The notes under the pieces: generated by a model
Databases searched by the model: none
Seen by the model: the letters and a program-made list of their open reading frames with translations, nothing else
Told to the model about the DNA's origin: nothing
In this document: piece by piece, positions 24,868 to 34,289 of the stretch
Numbering within the stretch: position 1 is the stretch's first letter
Layout of the letters: each line of letters starts with the position of its first letter
Made by a program: the position numbers and the translations under genes
NCBI RefSeq assembly: GCF_007097145.1
Contig: NZ_VJVZ01000004.1
Coordinates: forward strand, 124,001 to 188,000
Source: Flavobacterium zepuense
GTDB lineage: Bacteria > Bacteroidota > Bacteroidia > Flavobacteriales > Flavobacteriaceae
DNA: 64,000 nt
Direction of reading: 5' to 3'

Positions 24868-26775
24868 TTAGCTATTTTCTATTTCTTCCTGAACCTGCTC
24901 CCATTCTATCATGAGCTTGTCCAGTTCCTTTTTCTTTTTCTCGTAGGCTGCAAAAAACGACGCATCGCCTGTAAGTTTTTCCGGGTGTTCGGCTAAAACG
25001 CGGTCGTCTTTCTGAATTTCCCTTTCCAGTTCCTTAATCAGGCTTTCTACCTTGCTCAGTTTATTTTGCAGGGTTTTACCTTTCTTTTGTTCTTCGTAAG
25101 ATAATGGTTGTTTAACCACTTTAGGCGCATCCTTAACCACATCTTTCTTTTCAACCTCGCGCATATTCTGCATATTGCGTTGCTCAAGGTAGAAGTTGAT
25201 ATCGCCTAAATACTCACGTATCTTGTGGTTTTTAAATTCGTACACAATGTTAGACATTCCCTGAAGGAAATCCCTGTCGTGGGAAACCAACAGCAGCGTA
25301 CCTTCATATTTTTGCAATGCAGCCTTTAAAACATTCTTAGATTTAATATCAAGGTGATTTGTAGGCTCATCCATCACAAGCACATTAATAGGCTGTAAAA
25401 GCAGCTTACAAAGCGCCAAACGGTTACGCTCTCCACCCGATAGCACCTTAACTTTCTTCTCTACATCATCACCCCTAAAAAGAAATGACCCTAACATATC
25501 GCGCACTTTGCTACGGTTGGTATCGGTAGCGGCATCCTCCATTGTTTGCAAAAGAGTAATTTCGCCGTCAAGGTGTTCTGCCTGGTTTTGTGCAAAATAG
25601 CCCAACTGAACATTGTGCCCTAATTTTATAACCCCGGTATAATCAATTTCGTTAACCAAAGCTTTCATAAAAGTAGATTTACCTTGGCCATTCTGACCCA
25701 CAAAAGCAATTTTGCTTCCACGTTCTACCAGCATGTCTATATTTTTAAGGATAAGCTTTTCGCCATACTTTTTTGTAACATGCTCAGCCTCTACCACCAC
25801 ACGGCCTGGTGTCATAGATACCGGGAACGAAATATTCATTACAGAGTTATCATCTTCGTCAACCTCTATCCTCTCAACCTTATCAAGCTTTTTAATAAGC
25901 GATTGTGCCATTGATGCCTTACTTGCCTTAGCCCTGAATTTCTCAATAAGCTTCTCGGTATGTTCAATGCTTTTTTGCTGGTTTTTTTGTGTAGCAAGTT
26001 GCTTTTCGCGAATCTCATCGCGCAACACTAAGTACTCACTGTATGATTTACTAAAGTCGTATATCTTGCCTAACGAGATTTCTATAGTTCGGTTAGTAAC
26101 ATTATCAAGGAACATTTTATCGTGCGATACAATTACCACAACGCCTGGATAGGTCCTTAAAAAAGATTCCAACCAAATGATACTCTCGATATCAAGGTGG
26201 TTGGTAGGTTCATCCAGAAGCAGGATGTCGTTAGATTGCAGTAACAGTTTAGCCAACTCAATTCGCATACGCCACCCTCCCGAAAAAGTATCGGTAAGCT
26301 GATCAAAATCCTCACGCTTAAAACCAAGGCCAAGCAATATCCTCTCGGTATCACCCTGGTAGTTATAACCGCCTAAAATCTCGTAGTGATGTGTGTAATC
26401 ACTAAGATCTTCTATAAGTTTAGAATAAGCTTCACTTTCATAATCAGTACGGGTAACTAATTGATGGTTGATCTCTTCAATTTTACCCTCAGCCTTTTTT
26501 ATCTCTACAAAAGCCTGGTAGGCTTCGTCAAGCACAGTACGGCCTGGAATAAAATCTATATCCTGCCTTAAAAAGCCCATCCTAACCTCTTTCTCAGTCG
26601 CAATAACACCACTATCGGGCTTAATGTCACCGGAAAGTATTTTCAACATGGTAGATTTTCCCGCGCCATTCTTCCCTACAAGTCCTACCCTGTCTCCGGC
26701 ACCAAGCCTAAAGGTTACCTCTTCAAATAAATATGTACCTCCAAACGATACCGATAAATTATGTATATTAAGCAT
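24868..26775 (-). CDS. ABC-F family ATP-binding protein
   Basis: This 635-residue protein has two ABC ATPase domains and no membrane part, the ABC-F layout. Walker A motifs are GKNGAGKST and GQNGQGKST. The signatures are FSGGWRMR and LSGGERNR, and Walker B with the EPTNHLD tail occurs twice (LLLDEPTNHLD, LVMDEPTNHLD). A charged linker joins the domains, and a Lys/Glu-rich coiled coil occupies about 540-635. ABC-F proteins act on the ribosome, as translation factors or antibiotic-protection proteins. The long C-terminal coiled coil resembles the Uup type. No resistance context is seen. Confidence 0.93.
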   Translation of the reverse strand: MLNIHNLSVSFGGTYLFEEVTFRLGAGDRVGLVGKNGAGKSTMLKILSGDIKPDSGVIATEKEVRMGFLRQDIDFIPGRTVLDEAYQAFVEIKKAEGKIEEINHQLVTRTDYESEAYSKLIEDLSDYTHHYEILGGYNYQGDTERILLGLGFKREDFDQLTDTFSGGWRMRIELAKLLLQSNDILLLDEPTNHLDIESIIWLESFLRTYPGVVVIVSHDKMFLDNVTNRTIEISLGKIYDFSKSYSEYLVLRDEIREKQLATQKNQQKSIEHTEKLIEKFRAKASKASMAQSLIKKLDKVERIEVDEDDNSVMNISFPVSMTPGRVVVEAEHVTKKYGEKLILKNIDMLVERGSKIAFVGQNGQGKSTFMKALVNEIDYTGVIKLGHNVQLGYFAQNQAEHLDGEITLLQTMEDAATDTNRSKVRDMLGSFLFRGDDVEKKVKVLSGGERNRLALCKLLLQPINVLVMDEPTNHLDIKSKNVLKAALQKYEGTLLLVSHDRDFLQGMSNIVYEFKNHKIREYLGDINFYLEQRNMQNMREVEKKDVVKDAPKVVKQPLSYEEQKKGKTLQNKLSKVESLIKELEREIQKDDRVLAEHPEKLTGDASFFAAYEKKKKELDKLMIEWEQVQEEIENS

Positions 26776-26798
26776 TATTCTATTGTCTTATTAAATCG

Positions 26799-26806
26799 TA
26801 AATTTG
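26799..26806 (+). promoter_or_regulatory. -7 box upstream of the DUF983 gene
   Basis: TAAATTTG fits TAnnTTTG and lies 21 bases before ATG 26828. The nearest upstream TTG is only 13 bases away, too close for a good match. Confidence 0.4.
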
Positions 26807-26827
26807 TGAAACACAAATATTTTGCAA

Positions 26828-27220
26828 ATGTTAAAAAAAGGATCCAAACTATATAGCATTTTAACAGGAACCTGTCCGCGTTGCCATCAGGAAAGCATGT
26901 ATGTAGACAAAAATCCCTACAATCTTGGCAACGTGTATAAAATGCACGAGCATTGCAGCCATTGCGGCCTGCATTATAAAATAGAGCCGTCCTTTTTTTA
27001 TGGCGCTATGTATGTAAGCTATGGTTTGGGTGTTGCACTTAGCGTTGCAGCATTTATTATATCGTATGTTTTTATAGAAGCCAGCCTTAAAACATCGTTT
27101 ATTGTTATCATTGCCACCCTTGTGATCCTTATGCCTATCGATATGCGAATATCCCGAAACATCTGGATAAACTTATTTGTTTCCTATCGTAAAGATTGGA
27201 AAGACCTGCCTAAACCTTAA
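26828..27220 (+). CDS. DUF983 membrane protein
   Basis: From ATG 26828 this is 130 residues; a TTG two codons earlier is possible but less likely. The N-terminus has two Cys pairs (CPRCHQE and CSHCGLHY), which look like a zinc ribbon. Two membrane helices follow at about 60-80 and 85-105. The pattern TGTCPRC...EPSFFYGAMYVSYGLG is typical of DUF983. Function unknown. Its 3' end overlaps that of the convergent FAD oxidoreductase gene by 11 bases. Confidence 0.85.
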   Translation: MLKKGSKLYSILTGTCPRCHQESMYVDKNPYNLGNVYKMHEHCSHCGLHYKIEPSFFYGAMYVSYGLGVALSVAAFIISYVFIEASLKTSFIVIIATLVILMPIDMRISRNIWINLFVSYRKDWKDLPKP

Positions 27221-28250
27221 AACGGTTCAGGTTAATTTCTCTTGGTATAACTGCTCCGTTTTCAATGGACTCATACAGCAATTTTGCCATGTATGGCCCA
27301 AGCATAACACCACGGGTCCCTAAACCATTCAGCAAATGTACGTTTTTATATTTGTGATGCGTACCAATTAATGATTTCCTGTCCTTAACCGTCGGCCTGA
27401 TACCCGCTAAATGATTAACAACCATATAGTCGCATGTAATCAGTTCGCTCACTTTTTCAAGCAATTCCTGCCTGCCTGCTTCAGTTGTAGTAGCAGTTTT
27501 ATCATACCATTCATACGTTGCTCCTACTTTGTAAAGATCATTACCCAATGGTAAAATAAACACTCCGCTGTTCACTGCAACATCCAGCTTAAGATCGAGG
27601 GCATGGATAATCAGCAGCTCCCCTTTAGTTCCATCAAGCGGCAGATAGTTAAAATACGGATTAGCATGCAGTCCAAAACCTTCTGCAAAAATAATATGCC
27701 TTGCCGTTATATCTTTATATGAAACATGATCATCAGAAACTACCAACTCCTCATAATTAAAACACTCTCTCATTAAGCCGCCAATACTATTAAGATAATT
27801 ACAATAATTGGTCAGTAAAGAAGCAGTATCAACATAGCCGGTACCCAGCACTTCTCCAAAATTAAACGGACTCGGTAGATACTCATATTTTTTAGACATG
27901 ATATGTTTGCTCAAAAAAGGTTCCAAGGATGGTTTATCCATAGCCTCAAACCACATATTTTGCTCCTCTATACTGGCAAACTTTCTATAAATAGGTAATG
28001 GAAAGTCAACTTGTGCACCTATACGCTGCTCAACATTTTTGTAAAATGGTTTCATATAATCCAGATGCAACTTAGAATCCTGCGGAAGGCTGAACCTTTT
28101 TAAAATAACCGGATTATAAAGCCCGGCAGCCACAATGCTTGAGTTGTGGGAATCATCGCTAATAAGCATAAAGCTTTTGTTGTTGAGTATACATGTTTCA
28201 GCAAAGCTTATACCTGCAAGACCGCCACCAACAATAATAAAATCTTTCAT
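27210..28250 (-). CDS. FAD-dependent oxidoreductase (DAO family)
   Basis: This 346-residue protein starts with the FAD-binding fold IIVGGGLAGISFAE (GxGxxG). It has the DAO features VAAGLYNPVILKRF, a middle domain, and the C-terminal LNGLGTRGVMLGPYMAKLL, which resembles glycine oxidase and MnmC-type oxidases. It probably oxidises an amine or amino acid; the substrate cannot be told. It lies downstream of gldN on the same strand but beyond a strong terminator, so it is likely transcribed separately or by read-through. Confidence 0.85.
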   Translation of the reverse strand: MKDFIIVGGGLAGISFAETCILNNKSFMLISDDSHNSSIVAAGLYNPVILKRFSLPQDSKLHLDYMKPFYKNVEQRIGAQVDFPLPIYRKFASIEEQNMWFEAMDKPSLEPFLSKHIMSKKYEYLPSPFNFGEVLGTGYVDTASLLTNYCNYLNSIGGLMRECFNYEELVVSDDHVSYKDITARHIIFAEGFGLHANPYFNYLPLDGTKGELLIIHALDLKLDVAVNSGVFILPLGNDLYKVGATYEWYDKTATTTEAGRQELLEKVSELITCDYMVVNHLAGIRPTVKDRKSLIGTHHKYKNVHLLNGLGTRGVMLGPYMAKLLYESIENGAVIPREINLNRFKV

Positions 28251-28263
28251 GGGTATAAAAATA

Positions 28264-28294
28264 AAAAACTCTTACCACAAGGGTAAGAGTTTTT
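28264..28294. terminator. Terminator of the gldKLMN operon
   Basis: AAAAACTCTTACC pairs perfectly with GGTAAGAGTTTTT, with A-tract and T-tract on the two sides. It stands between the gldN stop and the FAD oxidoreductase start on the minus strand. Confidence 0.85.
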
Positions 28295-28313
28295 ATATAA
28301 TTAGGAACAAATG

Positions 28314-29240
28314 TTAGTAATTCCACATATCCTGCTCAAAGTTACGTATCTTATCTTTGATACGTTCTGCCTCAAGCAATTGCATTTGTGCATTTTCTTT
28401 CATGTATTGTTCTATTAGCCTGTCGCCATAAACGTTCTCTTCTTTTACAATAGTACTGCTAAAGCGCCTTGAGTTAAGAAGGTGATCAAAGGTGATAGGC
28501 ACAGCAGAGTTACGCTCATTAAATGACTTAGCATTATGAAGAATTTCTCGTGCTGCAGGATAAAACACCCAAAACAACTCGATAGGATCTGCCTCTGGGC
28601 CCATCCTTAACAATGTAAGTGCATCTACAGCCATTGGGCATATACCCAGTATTCTGTATTTAAGCTCACCCTGTCTTTTATCAAAATACCATGTACCAAC
28701 AATTTTGTACTTGGTAACGTCCTGAGCAGAAACCTGAGAAGTTGTATAGTGCTCATCGGTAAGGATACCGGCAGTTTTTAACTCGTCCTCAGCTTTACCA
28801 GGGTTCTGGTTCATTATCTCCCTACCGTAGTCGTTAAGCTCTTTAAAGAAGAATACGCTTTGTATATCCTCACCAGTTTTTTTGGTGGTAAAGTACGAAT
28901 CAGCATAAACCTCAGTCAGCTTACCATCTTTAATGGCAGTGATTAAAACATTGAATAGTGACTTTCTATCATCGCCCATAGTTTCCTCTACAGGAAAATA
29001 CATTGGGAAATTAATACGCTGATCAAGGTCAATCACTTCCCATACTTTTTTGGCAAACAACACATCCCTGTCTCCTACATAACCATAAGGTAGAGGCTTA
29101 TCATGATCCAATGAATCCTGCGCTGCGGTTTTCTTGCCTATCTCATCCGGTGTTTTAGCATTCAGAAGGTTAGACTGGGCGAAAGCCGGAGCCATACCTG
29201 CCAAAAATAAAGCCGCTATTATAAAATTTCTGCTATTCAT
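28314..29240 (-). CDS. gldN: Gliding motility / type IX secretion protein GldN
   Basis: This 308-residue periplasmic protein has a signal peptide ending near FAQ (residue 22). The body has GldN hallmarks: DRDVLFAKKVWEVIDLDQRINFPMYFP (split here as VWEVIDLDQRINFP), KIVGTWYFDKRQGELKYRILG and ELFWVFYPAAREIL. In Flavobacterium johnsoniae and Porphyromonas (PorN) this protein joins GldK/PorK in the periplasmic ring at the outer membrane and is needed for T9SS export and gliding. It is the last gene of gldK-gldL-gldM-gldN, 46 bases after gldM, and is followed by a terminator. Confidence 0.95.
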   Translation of the reverse strand: MNSRNFIIAALFLAGMAPAFAQSNLLNAKTPDEIGKKTAAQDSLDHDKPLPYGYVGDRDVLFAKKVWEVIDLDQRINFPMYFPVEETMGDDRKSLFNVLITAIKDGKLTEVYADSYFTTKKTGEDIQSVFFFKELNDYGREIMNQNPGKAEDELKTAGILTDEHYTTSQVSAQDVTKYKIVGTWYFDKRQGELKYRILGICPMAVDALTLLRMGPEADPIELFWVFYPAAREILHNAKSFNERNSAVPITFDHLLNSRRFSSTIVKEENVYGDRLIEQYMKENAQMQLLEAERIKDKIRNFEQDMWNY

Positions 29241-29286
29241 TATTTTAATTTTAAACTGTAAAAGAAAAACGTTCTTTTAAACTAAT

Positions 29287-30837
29287 TTATTGTACTTCCC
29301 AAGAGTATGAAGTAGATCTTTTTGGTTTGTAACCGCCAGCTCCTTCAATCTTAGTTTCAATATTGTTGATAGTAACGATATCACCCCTTTTAGTTTTAGC
29401 AATAGCAGCCTGTGCTTTTGCATCAAACCTGTTACCCTGAACTATCATAATAGGGTTACCAGGAACAAATAATTCAAAAGACAATACAGTTGTTTTTACA
29501 TCAAAAACGAAATCAGGGAACGCTACGTTAACAGTTGAAGACGCAAGGTCATTCTTATTACCTTTACCTGAACCTTCTTTACCTCTTAATGAAGGTACCG
29601 GAGCAGGGATAGGGCGTACGTTAAATGTTTTCTTAGATGTAACAGCTTTACCATCACTCATTTTTCCTGTAACACTAATTACTGCAGTTGTACCTGCAAC
29701 ACTTGTTACATTCCAGTTGTATTTACCTGATGAACCAGCTTTACCAAAGCTACCAGGAGCAGAAGCCGTAACATTGTTATCAGATATACCTGCAAACGAA
29801 ACTGTCATTGGGTTATCAACACCACGATATACAGAGTTCATTTTATCAGCAGAGATAGTAGCTTCGTTAGGACGAGGAACCACAACATACTTACCTTCAA
29901 ATTTTAAAGGAATAGTTTTTCCATCTTCAACGAAAGTAAACTCACCATTGATGTTTTGCTCACCAATACCACCAGCAGTCATGTTGATTATCGCTTGTCC
30001 GTTTTCAAGTTTACCTGGGCCTTTAAATGATGTTGGTTTAGTATTTTCATCATACCTACCTAATACCACTTTACCTTTAACCTGTTCACCTTGGAAATAA
30101 GCGTTTTTATCTAACACTACAAGCGCAGTATAGTTAGACATTGATGAAGCATCAACCGCCGCTTTTCCTAATGCAGAATTATAAACAGACGCCTCAATAA
30201 CTTTAACATTATTTTGAAGTGCAGAAAGTTTAGTTAATGATGCAATTGCAGGGAAACCTTTGTAATGGTAGTCAAGGTATTTTTTAGTAACACCTTCGCC
30301 ATCTTTAACATCAGCCGTATTAAATTTACTATCAAGTTCAGCAACTAACGCTTTATATTTAGTTTCAGAACCTAAAGCTGCTTTCATGTCGTTTTTGTAT
30401 TTCTCAATAGTACTAACTATTTCAGTACCTTTTTGAGAATACCCATCACCACTAAACCAGGCTTCATCAATTTTATCACCTTTATCCATTGCCTCATATG
30501 GCAATTTACCACTTTCTGTCCTTTCGATTTCTTTTGTTACATCACCCTTAAGAGTTTCAAGATATGTGTAAAAATCAGCAGAAAGAGTTTTTACTTTATC
30601 AGCAACAAGTTTAGCCGGGCCGTAGTGACCAGCATCTTCAGAAGCTTTAGCTGCTAAAGTAGAATATAATCCATCATTACTTGTTGTAGCCTCTTTATTA
30701 GAAGACTCAAACTGTTCGTTCATCAAGCCAAAAGCGGATAATACCTCTTTTGACATATTTAAGGCCATCATAGCGATGAAAACCAGATACATCAGGTTTA
30801 CCATCTTTTGCCTTGGGGTTAATTTACCTCCTGCCAT
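29287..30837 (-). CDS. gldM: Gliding motility / type IX secretion motor protein GldM
   Basis: This 516-residue protein has a short cytoplasmic N-terminus (MAGGKLTPRQKMVNLMYLVF) leading into a single membrane helix (about 12-34). A helical periplasmic domain (about 40-215) and Ig-like beta domains up to the C-terminus follow. The length matches GldM/PorM. Together with GldL it forms the proton-driven rotary motor that powers T9SS and gliding, and its periplasmic stalk reaches the GldK/GldN ring. It sits 59 bases after gldL. Confidence 0.96.
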   Translation of the reverse strand: MAGGKLTPRQKMVNLMYLVFIAMMALNMSKEVLSAFGLMNEQFESSNKEATTSNDGLYSTLAAKASEDAGHYGPAKLVADKVKTLSADFYTYLETLKGDVTKEIERTESGKLPYEAMDKGDKIDEAWFSGDGYSQKGTEIVSTIEKYKNDMKAALGSETKYKALVAELDSKFNTADVKDGEGVTKKYLDYHYKGFPAIASLTKLSALQNNVKVIEASVYNSALGKAAVDASSMSNYTALVVLDKNAYFQGEQVKGKVVLGRYDENTKPTSFKGPGKLENGQAIINMTAGGIGEQNINGEFTFVEDGKTIPLKFEGKYVVVPRPNEATISADKMNSVYRGVDNPMTVSFAGISDNNVTASAPGSFGKAGSSGKYNWNVTSVAGTTAVISVTGKMSDGKAVTSKKTFNVRPIPAPVPSLRGKEGSGKGNKNDLASSTVNVAFPDFVFDVKTTVLSFELFVPGNPIMIVQGNRFDAKAQAAIAKTKRGDIVTINNIETKIEGAGGYKPKRSTSYSWEVQ

Positions 30838-30896
30838 TTCTAATTAGTATTGTTGTTTTGTTAAAATAATATATTTTGGTTACTAATTAGCTATAA

Positions 30897-31529
30897 TTAA
30901 GCTCTGTTTCCCATTGCAGAAAGCATACCACCGTAAACATTGTTAAGTGAAGCAATGTTTTTAGTCATAGCAGTCATTTCCGCTTGTAGTTTAGTAGCGT
31001 TTTCAGCTATAACTTTGTTAGCTTCTGCATTACGTGCAGCGCTATCAAGCTGAACTTTGTAAAGGCTGTTTAGAGATTCCATCTGAGCAGCAGCAGTAGA
31101 CATTTCTTCGCTGTATTTCTTCTGAGAAGAGATAGAATCTACAGTAGGAGCAATTCCTTTTGCAGCAGATTCGAAGTTTTTAATGCTGTTACCAAGGCTT
31201 GACATAAGTTCGCCGTCGATTTTAGCCTCTTTAAGTAAGTTATCAAGTTTTTGAGAAAGAAGACCCTGAGCTTCAGCCGGGTTTTCCTTTTTAACCTCTT
31301 TTTTCTTAGCGTCACCGCCTGCTAATTCAGGATACACCAATGACCAGTCAAGTTCTTTGTGAATAGGTTCGAAAGCAGAAAGAGCAAAGATGAAAGCCTC
31401 AGTACCAAGACCTGCAATAAGCATTTCGCTCGCACCAGGCCAGTGCATTAATTTAAAAAGTGCTCCGATAATTACAACCGCCGCTCCAAGACCATAGGCC
31501 ATGTTCATAACTCTTTGTGGTAGTGCCAT
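30897..31529 (-). CDS. gldL: Gliding motility / type IX secretion motor protein GldL
   Basis: This 210-residue protein has two membrane helices at about 8-28 and 33-52, with conserved motor residues in FKLMHWPGASEMLI and GLGTEAFIFALSAFEP. The Glu in TEAF is the expected proton-path residue. The remainder is a cytoplasmic helical tail with coiled-coil character. GldL rings surround a GldM dimer in the inner membrane. It lies 77 bases after gldK and 59 before gldM. Confidence 0.96.
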   Translation of the reverse strand: MALPQRVMNMAYGLGAAVVIIGALFKLMHWPGASEMLIAGLGTEAFIFALSAFEPIHKELDWSLVYPELAGGDAKKKEVKKENPAEAQGLLSQKLDNLLKEAKIDGELMSSLGNSIKNFESAAKGIAPTVDSISSQKKYSEEMSTAAAQMESLNSLYKVQLDSAARNAEANKVIAENATKLQAEMTAMTKNIASLNNVYGGMLSAMGNRA

Positions 31530-31606
31530 AATAAAAATAATTTAGTTTTTAGTTAAGTTAATTAATTTAAAATATTCAAAAAATTCGAGTTGGTTACAAA
31601 ATTTAA

Positions 31607-32989
31607 TTACCCTCCGTTAGCAGTGTTTTGGGTACCCATATAATCCTGAACTGTCCTGAAGCCTATGTAGCTCCTTGCAGAATCACGATACTCCCAATCC
31701 CTTGTACTTGTTTGAAGAAAGTAAGACACATCCTTCCAAGAACCTCCACGGATTACTTTTCGGCTGTTAGCCCTGTCTGTTACATTAGGGTTCATTGTAG
31801 ACACATATTCGTATGAGTTGGCATCATAAGAAGAATCAGTCCACTCTGCAACGTTACCCGCCATGTTAAACAGGTTGTAATCGTTAGGATCAAAAGAGTT
31901 AGCCTCGACAGTATACAATGCACCATCAGCAGCATAGTCGCCCCTGTTTGGTTTAAAGTTAGCAAGGAAACAGCCCCTGTCGTTTTTAGCATACGGTCCA
32001 CCCCAAGGGAATGTACCACCTTGTATACCACCACGCGCAGCATACTCCCATTCAGCCTCAGATGGCAAACGGAATGAGTTTACCTGCAGCCTTTTCTTAT
32101 CTTTCTGGTACGTATTCTTATTAAGCGTTCTCCATGCACAAAATGCTTTTGCCTGACCCCAGCTTACACCTACTACAGGATATAAACCATACGCTTCATG
32201 CCAAAAGTAATCATTATGCATAGGCTCATTGTATGAGTAAGCAAAGTCTTTAATCCAAACAGTAGTATCAGGGTAAACCTGAACTTTTTCAGATATAAGG
32301 TATTTACTCCTTTTTTCCCTTGTATTCTTAGATTTATCTTTTGCAGCAGACTGAATATCCATCCACTTGTAGCTAAACACAAGCTTAGAAACATCAATAG
32401 TCCTTAAACCATTGTATGATTCAGATTCAGGAAGGTACATCGAATCCATAACCTCCACATAAAACTCATCCGGATACTTTTGTGGATCCTTAATAAGTTT
32501 AGGCTTGTGGTTAAGTTTACGTCCGGCATACATATCATCACCGTCGCCAAGGCTCCAGTAATTCTCATACATATAAGTATCATAAGGCGATTTCTCTTCC
32601 CCTTCTTCTACCGCATCGTTAAAAGCATAGTCACCTATACCTCCACTACCAGGCGTTTGCCCCTGCTCATCTGCAAGTATAGCAAGCCTTGTCCTTATAG
32701 TAGAGTCTTTAACCCATTCTACAAACTGACGATATTCGGTATTTGTAATCTCGGTTTCATCCATATAAAACGCACGAACCGTTACCGTTTTTGTAGGAGC
32801 ATCCTGAACATTAGCCAAATCATCGTCAGACTTACCCATAATGTAAGCACCGCCAGGAACTAAAGTCATACCATAAGGCTTTTCAGGCCTCCACTTCTTT
32901 CCTTTAACACCTACCAGTTCTCCACGGTCACTGGAACCACAGCTGATTAGTAATGATAAAGTTGCTGTTAATGCAATGAACTTCTTCAT
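31607..32989 (-). CDS. gldK: Gliding motility / type IX secretion lipoprotein GldK
   Basis: This 460-residue lipoprotein (lipobox LLISC, Cys17) has the sulfatase-modifying-factor/FGE fold: VPGGAYIMGKSDDD near residue 45, MDETEITNTEYRQF, FRLPSEAEWEYAARGG, NLFNMAGNVAEWTDSSYD and KVIRGGSWKD near the end. GldK/PorK forms the outer-membrane-attached periplasmic ring with GldN. The fold is structural here; there is no sign of a sulfatase partner. It is the first gene of gldKLMN, with a -7 box TATCTTTG about 95 bases upstream. Confidence 0.96.
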   Translation of the reverse strand: MKKFIALTATLSLLISCGSSDRGELVGVKGKKWRPEKPYGMTLVPGGAYIMGKSDDDLANVQDAPTKTVTVRAFYMDETEITNTEYRQFVEWVKDSTIRTRLAILADEQGQTPGSGGIGDYAFNDAVEEGEEKSPYDTYMYENYWSLGDGDDMYAGRKLNHKPKLIKDPQKYPDEFYVEVMDSMYLPESESYNGLRTIDVSKLVFSYKWMDIQSAAKDKSKNTREKRSKYLISEKVQVYPDTTVWIKDFAYSYNEPMHNDYFWHEAYGLYPVVGVSWGQAKAFCAWRTLNKNTYQKDKKRLQVNSFRLPSEAEWEYAARGGIQGGTFPWGGPYAKNDRGCFLANFKPNRGDYAADGALYTVEANSFDPNDYNLFNMAGNVAEWTDSSYDANSYEYVSTMNPNVTDRANSRKVIRGGSWKDVSYFLQTSTRDWEYRDSARSYIGFRTVQDYMGTQNTANGG

Positions 32990-33081
32990 AAAATTGGGTT
33001 ATTAATGTAATTCTATTTTAAGGGCGTAAACCTATTTATTTATTTTTAAAAAAACAATTTTTTTCATAAAAAAACCTCACA

Positions 33082-33089
33082 CAAAGATA
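33082..33089 (-). promoter_or_regulatory. Promoter (-7 box) of the gldKLMN operon
   Basis: TATCTTTG on the minus strand fits TAnnTTTG exactly, about 93 bases before the gldK ATG. A TTG lies 24 bases further upstream, a slightly long spacing. Confidence 0.5.
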
Positions 33090-33137
33090 AACATTTGATA
33101 ACTTGCTCTAAAACAATGCTATTTTATAACAAAAATG

Positions 33138-34286
33138 TTAAATTATGTTTTTTCGTTGAGCTTTCCATAATCTTTCAGGGTAGTTATTATTACATGCGCT
33201 CAGGTAATCATTGTAACTACATGGTAATAACGTATTCTTTTTTACTTTATTATCCCTGCCAACAGCCCTCGGCACCTCAATCCACCACCTGTCTGTCCTG
33301 TCACTCTTGTAAAAAACAAGCTCTTCGTCTTCGGTAGCCACTATATATTTAATATAATGCTCCCTGCTGCCAAAAGGATATTCATTAGAGCGATAATGCA
33401 CCCCCTCTATAAAATACCATAGCACCTGCGCTATAAGTACCGATTCCTGACGGGTATCCTCATGATTAAAGACACCAAAGCAACTAACCTTATCACTAAT
33501 TCCTGAATACCGCGCTAATGTACAAATTTCTTTGCCATCAAAACCATTTGGCATAAATTTAACAATATTTCCGGAATCGCTTGATTTTACGGCACTCATA
33601 TCGATACAAACCAGATCAGCATCCCTAAAAACAGGCTCGGCAATTGTTGTATCATTGCAAACTTCACCTAACCTATACGCATCAAAATATAGTTTTTCTA
33701 TAAGATCTATCTCTTCTTGCGAATTAAAATAGGTTTGATAGCCAATATTACTATAATTAAACAAATTATGTGGCTCTTCTACAATAATTTTTGTTAAATA
33801 CGAACGAGACGACATCAATTCGTCTTCTTTTCCAAAATCAAAACGATTATCTATAGCCACTAAATTAACCATCTGCTCAAGCTTATCGTAAGCCCTGTAT
33901 AAAGCATAAGACAAATCCTGAGAGCCACCTATAACAACTGGTATGATCCTGCTTTTTATAAGCTCTGTAACTACGCCTTTTAAGGCATAATAGGTATCCT
34001 GCTGTGTTTCGCCCGGAATAATATCGCCAAGATCGGCAATTTGCTTTACCCAGTTACCAGGAAAGAGCCCATAAAATTCTTTGCGGATATAATTAAGGTG
34101 AACATGGTCTTTATTATCGTTTTGCCCCCTGTTATCAAGCACACCTATGATAGCAATAGACACATTATCCAGATCAGGAAACTCTTCGGCGTGCAATATA
34201 GCCTTTTTTCCTAATGCCTGTAGCGAAAGGCCATCAATAAAATCCAATACCGACCGGTCTACAGGCTGTAAAAAATCGAAACCCAT
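33138..34286 (-). CDS. Arginase-fold protein lacking metal-binding motifs (formimidoylglutamase-like)
   Basis: This 382-residue protein has the overall arginase/agmatinase/formimidoylglutamase arrangement, but the manganese-binding motifs are replaced. GGxH is GGSQDLS, DAHxD is DNRFDFG, and SxDxDxxDP is CIDMSAVKSSDSG. Catalysis of the usual hydrolysis therefore looks unlikely (inference from missing ligands). It lies 3 bases after topA and directly ahead of the gld promoter. As I recall, this gene order is conserved near gldK in Flavobacteria, so a structural or regulatory role is possible. Automatic annotation as formimidoylglutamase would be misleading. Confidence 0.75.
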   Translation of the reverse strand: MGFDFLQPVDRSVLDFIDGLSLQALGKKAILHAEEFPDLDNVSIAIIGVLDNRGQNDNKDHVHLNYIRKEFYGLFPGNWVKQIADLGDIIPGETQQDTYYALKGVVTELIKSRIIPVVIGGSQDLSYALYRAYDKLEQMVNLVAIDNRFDFGKEDELMSSRSYLTKIIVEEPHNLFNYSNIGYQTYFNSQEEIDLIEKLYFDAYRLGEVCNDTTIAEPVFRDADLVCIDMSAVKSSDSGNIVKFMPNGFDGKEICTLARYSGISDKVSCFGVFNHEDTRQESVLIAQVLWYFIEGVHYRSNEYPFGSREHYIKYIVATEDEELVFYKSDRTDRWWIEVPRAVGRDNKVKKNTLLPCSYNDYLSACNNNYPERLWKAQRKNII

Positions 34287-34289
34287 ATA

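Noticed and set aside
26799..26806. Full promoter call with a -33 TTG for the DUF983 gene
   Set aside because: The nearest TTG is only 13 bases upstream, so just the -7 box is reported.
33138..34286. Calling the arginase-fold gene hutG as the partner of hutU
   Set aside because: Metal-binding motifs are missing and the gene is 12 kb away in another transcription unit.
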